Shown here piece after piece: positions 53,838 to 64,000 of a stretch of 64,000 bases of DNA; within the stretch, counting starts at the first letter, position 1; every line of letters starts with the position of its first letter. Source of the stretch: Phytophthora sp. 'mugwort' (lineage: Eukaryota > Oomycota > Peronosporomycetes > Peronosporales > Peronosporaceae); assembly GCA_033558025.1 (NCBI GenBank), contig JAUCEF010000008.1, positions 2,790,001-2,854,000 of the forward strand, written 5' to 3'. A program made the translations under genes and the position numbers. The notes below the pieces were generated by a model. The model was given only the letters and a program-made list of their open reading frames with translations. It was not told the DNA's origin and did not search any database.

Positions 53838-55838
53838 AAAGCAAGTGCGTCAGCTCAACTGATCGCGTTACTGTACATATCGTACTTTAAGTACTTAACC
53901 TCAGGCAATTACTTGTAAGTACTACAGTACTGGTACCGTGAGACGACCATGCTGATGGGTGCGCCAGTGAGGTGGGGAAGCACGAAGCAGTCAAGTGTAG
54001 AATGCCTCGTCGACGCCCTCCACGAGCATTAGGAACTTCGTGTCGATCTCGAAGCAGTCAACGTGCCTGCCGCTAAACGCTGCAGTCCACTCCATGCTTT
54101 AGGTCATCGAGCGCACTTAACGCTTGGCAGCACTCAGGAATTCCCGCGGACTTCCTTGTCGAAAGCTGAGAATAGCCCGCTGTCGTGGTAGTTGGACACG
54201 TTCCTGGGGTGAGTTCTCCCTGACGCACCAATTGCCGGACGGCGGTGTACTGCAAGCCTGGCAACATTAATGTCGTGACGACGCGGAAAGAATATTGCTT
54301 CTACGTCTACAACCCAGTGATCTATCCAACAGGAACACACGAAAGCGGCTATCATATTTTCGACTGCTGATGCGTCATATTGAGCATTCAGTAGATGCAT
54401 CAGGCACCTTTGTCGTCATCCAAAGCGTCGAACTTGTCAACACCATGTTTCTCACAGCGGAAACGCACTGGAAGTTCGAAGCTCAACGATTGAGCCAGAT
54501 CAAGTGGCGTACTGCGTCAAACATGCTAGGTCTAACTGTTAAACAATTGGCTTGCTAAAATGTAGGGGAGTGTCGTCCCTTATTTTTCCTTTTAATACTA
54601 CTGCTTTTTCTAATCTACTACCTTTAAGTATACTGCAATAATTATATTATTGTTGCAAATGGGGGATTCTTGTCCCTCCCATGAAGTAAACATATCCTAT
54701 TTATCCCATATTCTGGAGATTTGTACTTAACGGTGTCATAGTGAGCACAATATCGATGAATCGCATGAAAATTTTGAGTAGAGAGCACAATATTAAGCGT
54801 TGTGTAAATCGAGCATATGCTTAAGTCTGAGTGAACACTAGACTACCTTTAGTACTGTAGTATATCACTAAATTTTTGAAGTGCAGTACCTTAAACTATT
54901 ATTGCACTGTGTGTATTGTAATTTATAGTACTATTATATTTGTTGAGTTTTGATGCGTTCTACAGTACATGTACTACGTGTACAGGTACACGTGATCGTA
55001 TTTAACGAACCGGTGCCAAATTGACATGTAACCTGTAAAGACGGATACAGTACTGTACATGTAATGCTTGAGGCTCACGTGTCGTGTTTCAAATCAAGGC
55101 AAGTACAGACAATCCTCTCAAGTGTGATAGCCTTGAGAGCGCGTTATCGCTCATTGGACTCATCACAAACTGGAGTGTGCCAGTAATATAGTGTATCATT
55201 GCGCCGTTCGCCAGCAGCTTTTAGAGAAAAAACTAGGGCTTAGCAGGGTCCCAAACAGCAAAAGTCATTGCTGGGCTTCTTTGGCCTTTTGTAGTAAATG
55301 GGTCATCGCCATAGTTGAGAGCTTCTGTCTAGTAATACTCTCGCAAATTGCTAACCACCGGATATAGGGGCATTTGTCTTGCTCTTGTATGCCGCCGGTA
55401 CCTAATATCTCTACTTGGAGTGAACTACTACAACTGTAGTAGTACTATTCTGGATATCACGGACGAGAGTATTGTCTGTACCACAGTGTATGGTTACGAT
55501 GCCACTAACGCCGCTCCTTTTTGAAAAGGAAATTATCTTTAAGCTAAATTACAAAGGCACTCGTTATATAGCCCGATTGGGTATCACGAGACAGGTCATG
55601 TATGCCCAACTAGGCCTGATTTAAGTGCCCGAATGAGCCCGACTAATGAAGAGGCGGAGAAGTTATCGAGCAATGAGTCCTTCATTGTATAAGTATAACA
55701 GAACACTGCTTGGAGCGTCGACCACCACCAGCCCAGGGTCAAGAGTCGGCCAAACGGCAGTGCACTACGCTCAGGCACTTATCTATGAAAGAGCAGAAAC
55801 GCTAGTGGGGTTTAACCTACTATGAAAACCGAGACACC

Positions 55839-58800
55839 TTATTGAATTAAAATCCACATGCACAGGTACCGATAGCGTAAGAACTGCAGCTCCTTCTTAC
55901 TCAACAAACTTAGCTTTTCCGCGCCAGCAAACTGTTCGAATGCAATCATCATGTACATTCCGCAGTTGTAGCCGTCGACTCGCACACCAAGCTCACTCGC
56001 GTAGGGATGGACTCGGTATTTCCTTGGCTCGAAGCTGGTAGCAGGCCAATCAGCGTTTCGGCAAGCGCACGAACGCCAGTTGCATAACTCGACATCACTG
56101 GGTCGTAGATGCACACATCTTTCAGCTGTAGGTCCATCATGATACAGCACCAGTGGTTCTTGCCACAGATGACAGGAATCAAAATTTTCTCGCCCTTCCC
56201 CCCCCGATAAAAAAGTGCTATCCATGTTCTCGACCGGCATGTAGCCGTTCGTCACGTTTCCGGCTATTGATGTGTCCACTCCGATTGTATCGGCTCGCTC
56301 AGCAAACAGACTCGACATCAGCGTATTGACGGTTCTCGTCGCCCAATGCCGTTTTGCCAACGAGCTCCAGTGCTTCTGCCTGTATACAACAGCACACTCA
56401 CGCACACGTTAGTGATGAGTCAGAACATTCGGGATGCGTGGACCATACCTGTACGGAGACAAGCGGAGTTGACTTGAGCTTCAGAAGTGTGCCAGGGTCT
56501 GGCTCGACTTGGTAAGCATTGGGCATTGCCATGGTGAAGTCGATCGTTCTAACCCCTTCACAGCCTTGTCAACAAGACGGACACTATTTATGGTCTTGTG
56601 CCATTTCTTCATGACGGCAAGTTTTACTGTAGAATAAAGGCCAACACGAATAATCCTTACTGTCACTTTCTGCTCACCTAGGTTTTCGCGGCCAGCGTTC
56701 GTGTCTTTTCCTGGAGGGGTCTTACTTTGTGATCGCATATTTCGATGAGGTCTGTTCGAAATATCCGGGTGATAGCACCAATGGAAGTAACCTGCTTTCC
56801 AGGAGGTAATGAGGCAATTTCGCGGGCAATTGGGGCTCTGGTTTTCTTTGCAAAATCAAACAGCTTGAATCTTGTCAGTAGAGCCGCCACCGACGCGTAG
56901 GTAGGCTGATTATTTACAGCATCCTGGACGTCGGTAAGACACAGGGTCGACGCGAACATATCTGAGTCGTCTTGCGCAGTGGCAACGGCTTGTTGCGGGC
57001 AGCTTTCTTTGCTTTAGCTGTTTGTTTTGGTCGTCCACGGGATCTCGGTGGGCTAATGATACAAAAGTCATACTCGTTGGCTGCTTCCAACGCCACCCAT
57101 GGACTCGTCCGGTCCTTCAACAACTTCTTGACCGAGCTAAGAGCTGCCCGACACGCCCGACTGAGAGCCCGACACGCCCGATTGATCACCAGATTGGCCC
57201 GATTGGCCCGATTGACTGCCCGATTGGCCCGATTGGCCCGATTGACTGTCCGAGTCGCCCGACTGGACTGCACTATCATTGCCCGACTTGTCTAAGGACG
57301 AGATAGGTTTGAAGGCGCTTGCATGGCTTCCACTCGAAGAAATGGTTGAGACAAACCAGATTGTATCACCTGAATATCATGCTCGGTTTGAAGCTGCGAC
57401 CCCGTTTCAGATCTGCATTGTTCCACGTTTGAAGAAATGGTGAAATTCCCTTCTTTGTTTGACGCGACACCTCCTGTACATACGCCATCGCCTCACGATA
57501 CTGCACCATTCCAAGCCCCGCCATGGTATCACATATCCTACTAGCAATAGGCATCGCCTCGCGGAACTTGCGATTTGAGTCCCATGAACGCTCATTCGTC
57601 GATAAAACGCGCTGGATTGCAAAAGACTCAGTAGAGATGGAGCTTCAAAGGCCTCTTCAAACTCGACCGCTGATCGTACAGATGAAATCAGCCAACGTGG
57701 GTTCAGTAGTTGTCGGGATCACTGATTCCTTGCTCAGATATTTTCTGAGCTAGAAGACATGCCGGCATGGCAACAAGCGAGTGGTCATGAATAAACACAA
57801 GCATGTCCAGTCACTCTTTGAGACGGAATACTCTGCGTTCAGTTCATCAAACGCGTCATCATCGGTACACGTGCTTTTAATGAAGTAGACGCCCGGACAA
57901 CCATCGTACAAATCATAAGCAGCTCGACCTAGCGCGTATACATACAGCTCATGTATCAGCTCGCACGCGTGCTCGCTGACAAGATTCGCCACGAGACTCA
58001 TCACACGGTCATATCCAAAACGATGCACGTTCACCTTTTGTTCACTTCATCCATGAAACGTTGTTCTTGCAGACTCTGGTAGTAAATGACAGAGGCAATG
58101 CATTCATCCACAGACATGAAAACAATTATCCATTCTTTTAACTGTTTCCACGAAGCCTCCGACCTGTTGTTTTGTGTTATTTTCAAGTGCCACCGTGCTC
58201 TGGCGCTTGTGTGCACATCACAGCTTTCGACAGTTATCCCAGTTCTTCCGAAAATACCCGACGAACGGGTGCAAGGACGTATTTTCTACCTCCAAGAGAT
58301 TGATCTTCTGAGTCTGGAGTTGCCACATGCCCAACCAAACCCGTCTGATGCCCGACTCTGAGCCCAACCGATTCCCGACTGACCTTGACTTTTGCCCTTC
58401 GGAAGACAATTCACGCTCAGCTGATCTTCCAGCAGAGGTCTCCCGTCGTCCTATGGAATATCCAACCGAAGCAAGATGCACCATGTAGCGGAAATGCTTC
58501 GCGTATTCAGCCTCTGTCTTAGCGTAGACCAACAGGTTCATCACTCCACGTAACTGTTCTTTCTGCCACGAGCTAAACCCGTAGTAGGTGGATGCGATTT
58601 CTTCCCTCAGATACTTTAGGACATGAAACTGACACAGTAAAATCGTGACGTTCGGAAATGCTTTCCTCAGCACCGACATCTCTGTAAAGTCCTTGTCTAT
58701 CAACACGCAGAGCAACTTCTTCCAGGCCGGATTGTTTGCCTTGAACTCCTCCAGGGGGCTGTCAGTAACGTTGGCCATTGCTCATCTTGCAGCAATGCGT

Positions 58801-60110
58801 GCTGCACAAACTGACCCTTACCAAGCGTGTCATGTGCCATGAAGGAGAATACCTTATACTTGGATCGATTAGTCCCATGGGTCGCATCAATCAGCAAAAC
58901 CTCTGGAAATTGACTGCAGAGAGACCGCATGTTCTTCGTCTGCAGCGTAATGCACGTTGCAACTTTCTGCCAAACGAAAATTATAACATAGTTAGATATT
59001 CATAACGGTAAATGCAAGTGAACGGCATGTTTCTCATACCTTTTCGTTTGTATTGTCAACGAAAATTCGGCCGACATTTTCCGGCCACATCCTTAAACTC
59101 CATCATCAACTTCTTCAATCGGTTTGCGCTGGTAGTTGGGCTGTTTCCGTTTTTCCGACTTTTCAACTTCCGGACCAGGTTGTGAACATCTTGAGGTTTT
59201 GGATTGCTCTTCGAGTTGTCATTGATATACTTCAGGATGTTCGTTTTCTTGGCACCTGCTTTCCGGAGCTCGTCAACGGTTTGTGGCGTGATCTCATTCA
59301 GTGGAATCCGATTTGAAGGGTGATTCTTGTAAGCATGTTCCGAGAGGCTGTGGTTGTGCTCGATATGGCACCTCGTTATCTTGATGGCAAAGGTCATGAT
59401 GGTTTGTCGACAACTTGCACACACGTATTAACTAGAGACAAAGCACCACATTGTAAAACAGTTGATATTAGAATGACATCAGAACACTACCCCAATGATC
59501 CCGGATCAAAACAAAGCCGACCAAACCCGACCGAGCCCGAATATCCTCGACAACGACAGCATATACGAAGGTTTGTACCTGCGCCTTGCAGCCATTAGCT
59601 CGACTCTCCTGCCGTAGACGTTTAGTGCTCGCCTTGGACTTGAACTTCTCGTAGTGAGTGCAGACGAACGTCCAGGCGTACTGCTCCCACTCTTCCGGAA
59701 TTTTGGCTGCCTTTTGACTTTGTGCGATCGATAATTCCGTTGCACTCTGTCGCAGTAGTATTTGTCCTAGCACGGAAGACCTATCGAGCATATGGACAGT
59801 TAAATAGCTCAGAAATGCAAGAGATATAAACGAAAATTTACCTGGAACGACTGCGCTTGATACACGGCCAGGTAAGCGATGAGCACTCGGACACGTCTGA
59901 TACCTCTTCCTCGCTGCTGTCGTTACAATCGGCAGGGAGGGGGCGCTTCTGAGCACTGCCCGTCCGGGCACGCGTCATATTCCTCCCGCTGGAGCCACGC
60001 GTTTGCTGGGGGGGGGATTTGTGGTGTGCAGCGGCTGTATACGGCTCGTATACGTTATACTTGTACGGATATGGCTTTATCAGCAGATCAGAAAGGAAAG
60101 CAGATTGCAA
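55839..60110 (-). pseudogene. Decayed MULE carrying FAR1-like, MULE, SWIM and Ulp1-protease modules
   Basis: On the minus strand, modules appear in order from high to low coordinates. First comes an acidic N-terminus (DCNDSSEEEVSDVSE, about 59920), then a FAR1-like zinc finger (YAWTFVCTHYEKFKSK, about 59660) and an ITRCHIEHNHSLSEHAYKNH segment (about 59380). The MULE core follows with VLLIDATHGTNRSKYKVFSF (first D, about 58890), LLCVLIDKDFTEMSVLRKAF (second D, about 58700) and ILLCQFHVLKYL. A SWIM finger (WTCLCLFMTTRLLPCRHVF, about 57790) comes next. A Ulp1/C48-type cysteine protease ends it at 55839, with GKNHWCC (His), CIYDP (Asp) and DGYNCGMYM (Cys). Ulp1-carrying MULEs are known in plants (the Kaonashi group). 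Stops and frameshifts, including one at the C run near 56200, disable every module. Terminal repeats were not found. Confidence 0.8.
57150..57265. repeat. Tandem GCCCGATTG-type nonamer array
   Basis: At least five exact or near-exact GCCCGATTG units, some separated by ACT, with further variants (GCCCGACTG, GCCCGACAC) on both sides. It lies within the MULE, between the SWIM and Ulp1 modules. Confidence 0.85.
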
Positions 60111-60344
60111 GGGTTTTAAACGAGGAGTCCCAATCGGGCAATTTACTCACTCTCAATTACGAAAGGTCCAAAAGCAACGACAGTGCATAAGAAACGACCT
60201 ACTCCAAACACCGAAGGACAACAAACGCTACTAGTGTATTTTTGCACTTTGGATCGCATCTCATTGCTAAGAGATGGACGAAATAAACAACGCATGGCTC
60301 TTCCCTCGAGACATCGGCGGCTTTGAACGCTATCTTCGCTTAGA
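60111..60344. other. Spacer between the MULE and the AA17 gene
   Basis: 3' flank of the minus-strand AA17 gene. No gene recognised. Confidence 0.4.
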
Positions 60345-61076
60345 TTAAGCTCCACTTAGTTGCGCAGACTGCGCTTGCCCCACTGACCCCCCCGTCGAAC
60401 GCGAGTTTCCACCCCACTTAGGCGTGTCCGTAATGGGCGATTGAGTCATCGATGCCTCCAGTGGCGGCGTCGCTTGCGTCGTCGGGATCGATCCCGTCGT
60501 TGTCCCGCCTGATCCCGACAGTGGAATGCACTCCTTGTACACTTGCCATGAGTACTTGTTTTTCAAGAAACGGATGCCCAGCCAGTACCAACGAAGAGTA
60601 CACGTGCCCTTGCACGACGAGTAGTCAACGGTGTAGTCCTTGCCAGGGTATTTCTCGTGGCAGTTATCGCCGTCTAGCACCATCGTGTCATCGAGCCACA
60701 CCTCGCATGGGCCATCGTGCGTGTATCCCGTCGAGCGCATGGCGTTGCCAGCCGGAATGGGCTGCGGTTTGCCCTTGGGGTCCGTAAAACCACAAGAGAA
60801 GTCGGCACCGCTCGTCACGTTGTACTTGGCTTTGTCCATGAAGTCACGAAGCGTCTTGTAGCCGTTTTCACTACGCCAAGAGGTGAAGTCCTCCTGCGTT
60901 TTGAAGCCCTGGTTTTCAAGGAACGCCAACGGGTTGTACTTGGTCTCCTTGTCATTAGTCGTCCATTGAGGTTCCGGGAGAAGCACAATCTGATGAGCAT
61001 CAGCTGTAGACGCAAGGAACGCCATGCTCGATAGGGCCGAAGCTACTGCGAATGTCGACATGACGGAGTGAACCAT
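60345..61076 (-). CDS. Secreted AA17-type lytic polysaccharide monooxygenase
   Basis: ATG 61076 gives 243 residues; the open frame further upstream has only a TTG. A signal peptide (MVHSVMSTFAVASALSSMAF to ADA) ends just before His28, which would be the free N-terminal copper-brace histidine. Six cysteines (95, 124, 139, 155, 159, 183) and the blocks STGYTHDGPCEVWLDD (His120, likely second brace residue), VDYSSCKGTCTLRWYWLGI and WQVYKECIPL are typical of the oomycete AA17 family. A Ser/Thr/Pro-rich tail of about 55 residues follows. Known AA17 enzymes oxidise plant pectin, homogalacturonan, during infection. The domain is complete and no break is seen. An initiator lies 44-58 bases upstream, and a palindrome cluster lies about 350 bases upstream. 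Confidence 0.88.
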   Translation of the reverse strand: MVHSVMSTFAVASALSSMAFLASTADAHQIVLLPEPQWTTNDKETKYNPLAFLENQGFKTQEDFTSWRSENGYKTLRDFMDKAKYNVTSGADFSCGFTDPKGKPQPIPAGNAMRSTGYTHDGPCEVWLDDTMVLDGDNCHEKYPGKDYTVDYSSCKGTCTLRWYWLGIRFLKNKYSWQVYKECIPLSGSGGTTTGSIPTTQATPPLEASMTQSPITDTPKWGGNSRSTGGSVGQAQSAQLSGA

Positions 61077-61119
61077 TCTGGAAATATGATGCGGGTATTC
61101 GGACTTGCGGGCAAAGGGC

Positions 61120-61134
61120 AAAAAAGAAAAGTGA
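61120..61134 (-). promoter_or_regulatory. Oomycete initiator (Inr) of the AA17 gene
   Basis: The minus strand reads TCACTTTTCTTTTTT, a full match to YCAYTYYYNWNTTTN, located 44-58 bases before ATG 61076. Confidence 0.65.
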
Positions 61135-61420
61135 GACTTAAAGTAGTGACGAGTTGGTGGTGCATGTTGTGGTACATTTTTGCTAATCGCTTGCCAGAAC
61201 TTACCTTCTCGTCACGTTTCTCCATGATCCAAACATGGGATTTGGAATTCAACGTTTTTCAAGTGATTCGTACAAACTTTGACTGCGAAGTCATCATGAA
61301 AGCTGTTAATTCCGAAAAGTATGTACGGACGGCGCAAAATGAAGGTCAGCTTAGCACCGCCGGAACTTTCTTAAACGTGTACAATAGACGGGTATCCATA
61401 AGTAACTTTCTCAACGCCAG

Positions 61421-61461
61421 GGTATCAGTGATACCAGCGCGTGATACCGTATCACGCGCTG
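61421..61461. promoter_or_regulatory. Cluster of two adjoining perfect palindromes upstream of the AA17 gene
   Basis: GGTATCA-G-TGATACC (61421-61435) runs directly into CAGCGCGTGATAC-C-GTATCACGCGCTG (61435-61461). Together they present four GTATCA/TGATAC half-sites in 41 bases, with a fifth GATAC just after. A binding site for a dimeric regulator is one reading; a transposon footprint is another. Confidence 0.5.
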
Positions 61462-62010
61462 ATACTGTACAGTATAGGGTATTTAGTAAAGGAGGTGGGC
61501 TTGGGCCTTTCTGGTACTGAAGTGCATTGTTGGTCAGGGAATCACCAGGGAAAAAAAAACTGTATGTGCGCGTTCAGTAAGTCGGTAGGCTGCGTAAGTC
61601 ACTAAGGTCGGCGACAGCTCAAGACAGCGAGCGTGCCGTACCCTTTAGGGTAGCCGAACTCACAATGTCTCTCAAATTGATCGTCATCTTTTGGTTACCA
61701 GCTTCAAAGTGAGGCGATCAACAAGCACCGAAGTGACATTTCGGTGATGACTCCCCCTCCCTCTTGCCTGGCTGCAGGGTTAAAGCGAAGTATGAGGTAT
61801 GATTGTCACCGCTCTTAAGTTGTTACACGCTCAAGACAGGTGCAGCATCGTGTCTTGGCCTGCCCTAGTAGCCGCGAGAAATTCAAATCTTTTTCTTACC
61901 ACTACCGCCAAAGACAGAAAGAACAGAAATCGCCATTAGCAAAAAAAACATTTCACATTTTTGACGCGAGTCAACCAAAATGTATCCGTTCGATAGACTT
62001 CATGGGTCAC
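61462..62010. other. Intergenic region between the AA17 promoter and the cyclophilin 3' end
   Basis: No gene seen. The plus-strand frame 61068-61520 is antisense to the AA17 promoter and is not called. Confidence 0.4.
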
Positions 62011-63208
62011 CTACTCCTTCGGCTGGGGTTTCTTCAGCTCCTTCTTAATGCGAATCTTCTCGTGCTCAATCTCAGCCATCAGCTGCTCATACATGGTGGG
62101 GTCAATCTGGTCCTTTTGCGCCAGGAAGTTGCCCTCCACCTCACGGAGTGAGTCCAGGCGGTCCTGCATCTCCTCGCGCGTTAAACGCTTCGGCTCCCTC
62201 TTCTCCGCAGCGCCACCTTGGTTCGGGGTGTCCGCATCCAGCACGCCGCAGTTAATGATCTTGACTTCGGCCTTCGGATTGCCAGAGCGACTCCCGCAGC
62301 TTGAGATGATGTCCACAACGTCCATACCTTCCAGCACCCGTCCAAAGACCACGTGCTTTCCATCCAGCCACGGCGTGTCACCCGTGCAAATGAAAAACTG
62401 ACTGCCGTTCGTGTTGGCGCCTGCATTCGCCATACTCAGCGTGCCTGGTCCAGCGTGAGGCACATTCAGATCCTCGTCGTCGAAGCGACGTCCGTAGATC
62501 GACTCGCCGCCACGTCCGTTGTGCTGCGTGAAGTCACCGCCCTGAATCCTGAGGAACGAGGAACAGTCATCAGCTTCACCAGGACCTCACTATTATCATC
62601 ACTCACTAGTCCAGATCGTACATGAAGCCGGGGATGATGCGGTGAAACTTGGAGCCTTTGAACCAGAGCGGCGGCCCGGCCCGAGATGTGCCCTTCTCAC
62701 CTGAGCACAGAGCTCGGAAATTCTCCACCGTGCGGGGCTGCACTTCCCCGTAGAGCCCCATGACGATCTTCCCCACGTAGTCGTCGTTAATGCCGACGTC
62801 GAAGAAAACCTTGTCCGTCACGACGAGCTCGCCCTTGTACGCGGGCGCCCCACCGACGGCCTTAACGCCTGTGAGCTCCTCCAGTGACGGAAAGGGTCCG
62901 AAGAAGTAGCCGATGGCGTAACCGCCGCCGAACATGGCAGCCAGGCCAAGTGACACCTTCTGCAGCGACGTCAGGCCCGATGGGGGGCTGGAGCTCCCCG
63001 CAGAAGAGCTAAAGGCTGCCGTCTGCACGAAATAGGGTAAGTTTGTGTGAGCATCCGTGGTTTTCGTTTAATAACGCGGGTTTTGGAGCGGTCGCAGGTG
63101 GAGAAAATGGAGAAAGGGGTGGAGAATGACCTTGCGCAGCAGTGGGGACTGTAAAGAGCGCTGAGAGCGGAGCAGAAGCTGCGACGGACGCAGTAGCAGA
63201 GACGCCAT
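62011..63208 (-). CDS. Cyclophilin (peptidyl-prolyl isomerase) with organelle presequence and C-terminal helix, three exons
   Basis: Exons are 63208-63131, 63022-62622 and 62548-62011. The 108-nt intron has a GTCATT donor and a GTGCAG end; the 73-nt intron has GTACGA and CTCAG. The join gives 338 residues. The first 26 ([20 protein letters not shown]) are basic and amphipathic like a mitochondrial presequence. A hydrophobic segment follows at 49-68 ([18 protein letters not shown]). The isomerase domain (about 92-265) has [15 protein letters not shown] restored across the second intron, plus [20 protein letters not shown], so the catalytic Arg, Gln, Phe and Trp are all present. A charged helical tail ([17 protein letters not shown]) extends about 70 residues. 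It probably assists protein folding at a mitochondrial membrane. The weak first donor makes exon 1 the least certain part. Confidence 0.87.
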
Positions 63209-63509
63209 GGCAGGTCCCGTGTTAAAAGTGCAGTGACGCCACACAATGCACGCTCAGATCTGATTAATTTGGACTCATATCAGAGACGATGGTATACCTA
63301 TGTATACGCAAATAATTGCAGAAATACCACACCCTTTTTCACACGTCGCATGATGTAGCCATTTTCATTCGTCACACGAAGAGGCACCGTAACGGTCCGA
63401 GCTTTAGTGTCGGTCGTTGCTTGCTAGCTGCTTCCTCTTGGTCCCATCACCGTCGATTTTATTCGCGCTCGCCACGCTGTTTCGCCGCAGTCTTTCGCCG
63501 TACGTGTTG
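63209..63509. other. Divergent promoter region
   Basis: 302 bases separate the cyclophilin start from the plus-strand gene at 63510. A one-or-two-mismatch initiator (TCACTGCACTTTT) lies about 20 bases before ATG 63208, and CCATTTTCATTCG occurs at about 63359 on the plus strand. Confidence 0.4.
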
Positions 63510-64000
63510 ATGACGCCGGCAGCTGTGGACGCGAGCTTAAACGACGATGAGCTGCGACCGGCATCACTCATCGCCAGCAGTCAGCAGTCGGATCAAGCGC
63601 AAACGTCAGAGAGTAACGAGACAAATGCAGCGCGTACGGTCGAGGACGAGGAGGATGTACTGCCGATGGTGCCTCCAGTCGCTCCTAGTCCACGCGGGAG
63701 CTCCACAGCGCAACTCGGTCCAGCTGCGGAGCCTGGCGTCCGTGTGGTAGCGAATTTGCTACGTGCACCGACTGCAGAGGCGCGAAATAGTCAATTAGCC
63801 ATGTCACTTTGTGTATTGTTGTTTTCAGTATCACTGGGCGCGAGTGCACTGAGCTTCCATGACGAGATACGCGACGCGACGGGGGTCCAGAGTGGGTTGT
63901 TGCTAGGATCCATTGGCTCGCTCTCCATGTGTGCTGTGATTATTGTGTCATACCTCAGGACCAAGTGGTATCGCCGACACATGCACATTTTACTGCTGAA
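63510..64000 (+). CDS. Membrane protein, 5' part only (possible seven-helix receptor)
   Basis: ATG 63510 opens a frame that continues past the window edge (163 full codons). The first 95 residues are disordered and acidic (VEDEEDVLPMVPPVAPSP). Two hydrophobic helices follow: MSLCVLLFSVSLGASAL and SGLLLGSIGSLSMCAVIIVS, then a basic loop (YLRTKWYRRHMHI) and the start of another hydrophobic stretch. Helix, short loop, helix, basic loop, helix is how many seven-transmembrane receptors start, and oomycetes have many, including GPCR-PIPK fusions; that is inference only. It could equally be a transporter. Confidence 0.6.
   Translation, partial: MTPAAVDASLNDDELRPASLIASSQQSDQAQTSESNETNAARTVEDEEDVLPMVPPVAPSPRGSSTAQLGPAAEPGVRVVANLLRAPTAEARNSQLAMSLCVLLFSVSLGASALSFHDEIRDATGVQSGLLLGSIGSLSMCAVIIVSYLRTKWYRRHMHILLL

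Larger units (their letters stand above)
52345..55838. other. Repeat-rich intergenic region
   Basis: No intact gene. 52821-53837 is bounded by related 37-bp direct repeats (listed separately). The minus-strand frame at 54134-54400 has no known motif. 54570-55100 is AT-rich with many TACAGTAC/TACTGTA words. 55600-55645 contains several CCCGA words like those within the adjoining MULE. Confidence 0.4.

Noticed and set aside
57150..57265. Spaced short repeats that could suggest a CRISPR array
   Set aside because: Units are 9 bp with 0-3 bp spacing, there are no unique spacers, and the context is a eukaryotic transposon.
61068..61520. 150-codon plus-strand frame
   Set aside because: It runs antisense through the AA17 start and promoter and across the palindromes, with no domain.
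62971..63246. 91-codon minus-strand frame at the cyclophilin 5' end
   Set aside because: The alternative frame from ATG 63208 gives a basic presequence that splices in phase to the cyclophilin exon, which explains the region better.

Overview
The window looks like nuclear DNA of an oomycete, most likely Phytophthora or a close relative. The protein-coding loci fit that group: a two-domain phosphagen kinase of the taurocyamine-kinase type, an AA17-type secreted copper monooxygenase, a single-exon full-size ABCG/PDR transporter, and a GH81 endo-1,3-beta-glucanase relic. Introns are short GT-AG introns of about 73-108 nt. Two promoters carry a match to the oomycete initiator consensus about 45-60 bases before the ATG. 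No tRNA, rRNA, CRISPR array or prokaryotic operon is visible.

Layout. 1-1.5 kb: 5' part of the phosphagen kinase gene (minus strand), running off the left edge. 2.2-10.2 kb: relics of a MULE, a Tc1/mariner-type element with both ends visible (5870-7374), and a Merlin/IS1595-type transposase. 11.0-14.7 kb: a two-exon sphingosine-kinase-like gene with altered nucleotide-binding glycines, and a secreted or membrane-anchored Ser/Thr-rich protein. 16.6-23.4 kb: a pogo-type element (16630-18428), a second Merlin relic, and a Tc1 element (21854-23422) with 204-bp inverted repeats that each hold two spaced direct repeats. 23.6-28.0 kb: two diverged tandem genes for a coiled-coil family that I do not recognise. 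28.9-42.7 kb: a low-complexity hypothetical gene followed by a graveyard of DNA-transposon relics (MULE, three pogo/Tigger-type, one Harbinger), an LTR-like inverted arrangement and several hairpins. 43.4-52.3 kb: a gene-dense island with a GH81 pseudogene, a J-domain/CAP-Gly gene, an ABCG transporter, and an F-box/LamG-like gene read divergently from the transporter. 52.3-60.1 kb: repeats and a decayed 4-kb MULE that carries a FAR1-like finger, a MULE transposase core, a SWIM finger and a Ulp1-type protease. 60.3-64 kb: AA17 monooxygenase, a three-exon organelle-type cyclophilin, and the 5' end of a membrane-protein gene cut by the right edge.

Intact genes sit in small islands between long transposon-rich tracts, as is typical of Phytophthora. 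The genes do not form one pathway: secreted wall-active enzymes (AA17, the dead GH81) and an efflux pump sit beside housekeeping genes. The strongest new observations are the tandem coiled-coil family, the J-domain/CAP-Gly fusion, the apparently catalytically compromised sphingosine-kinase homologue, the Sleeping-Beauty-like end structure of the 21.8-kb Tc1 element, the Ulp1-carrying MULE with recurrent CCCGA patches, and a cluster of palindromes upstream of the AA17 gene.
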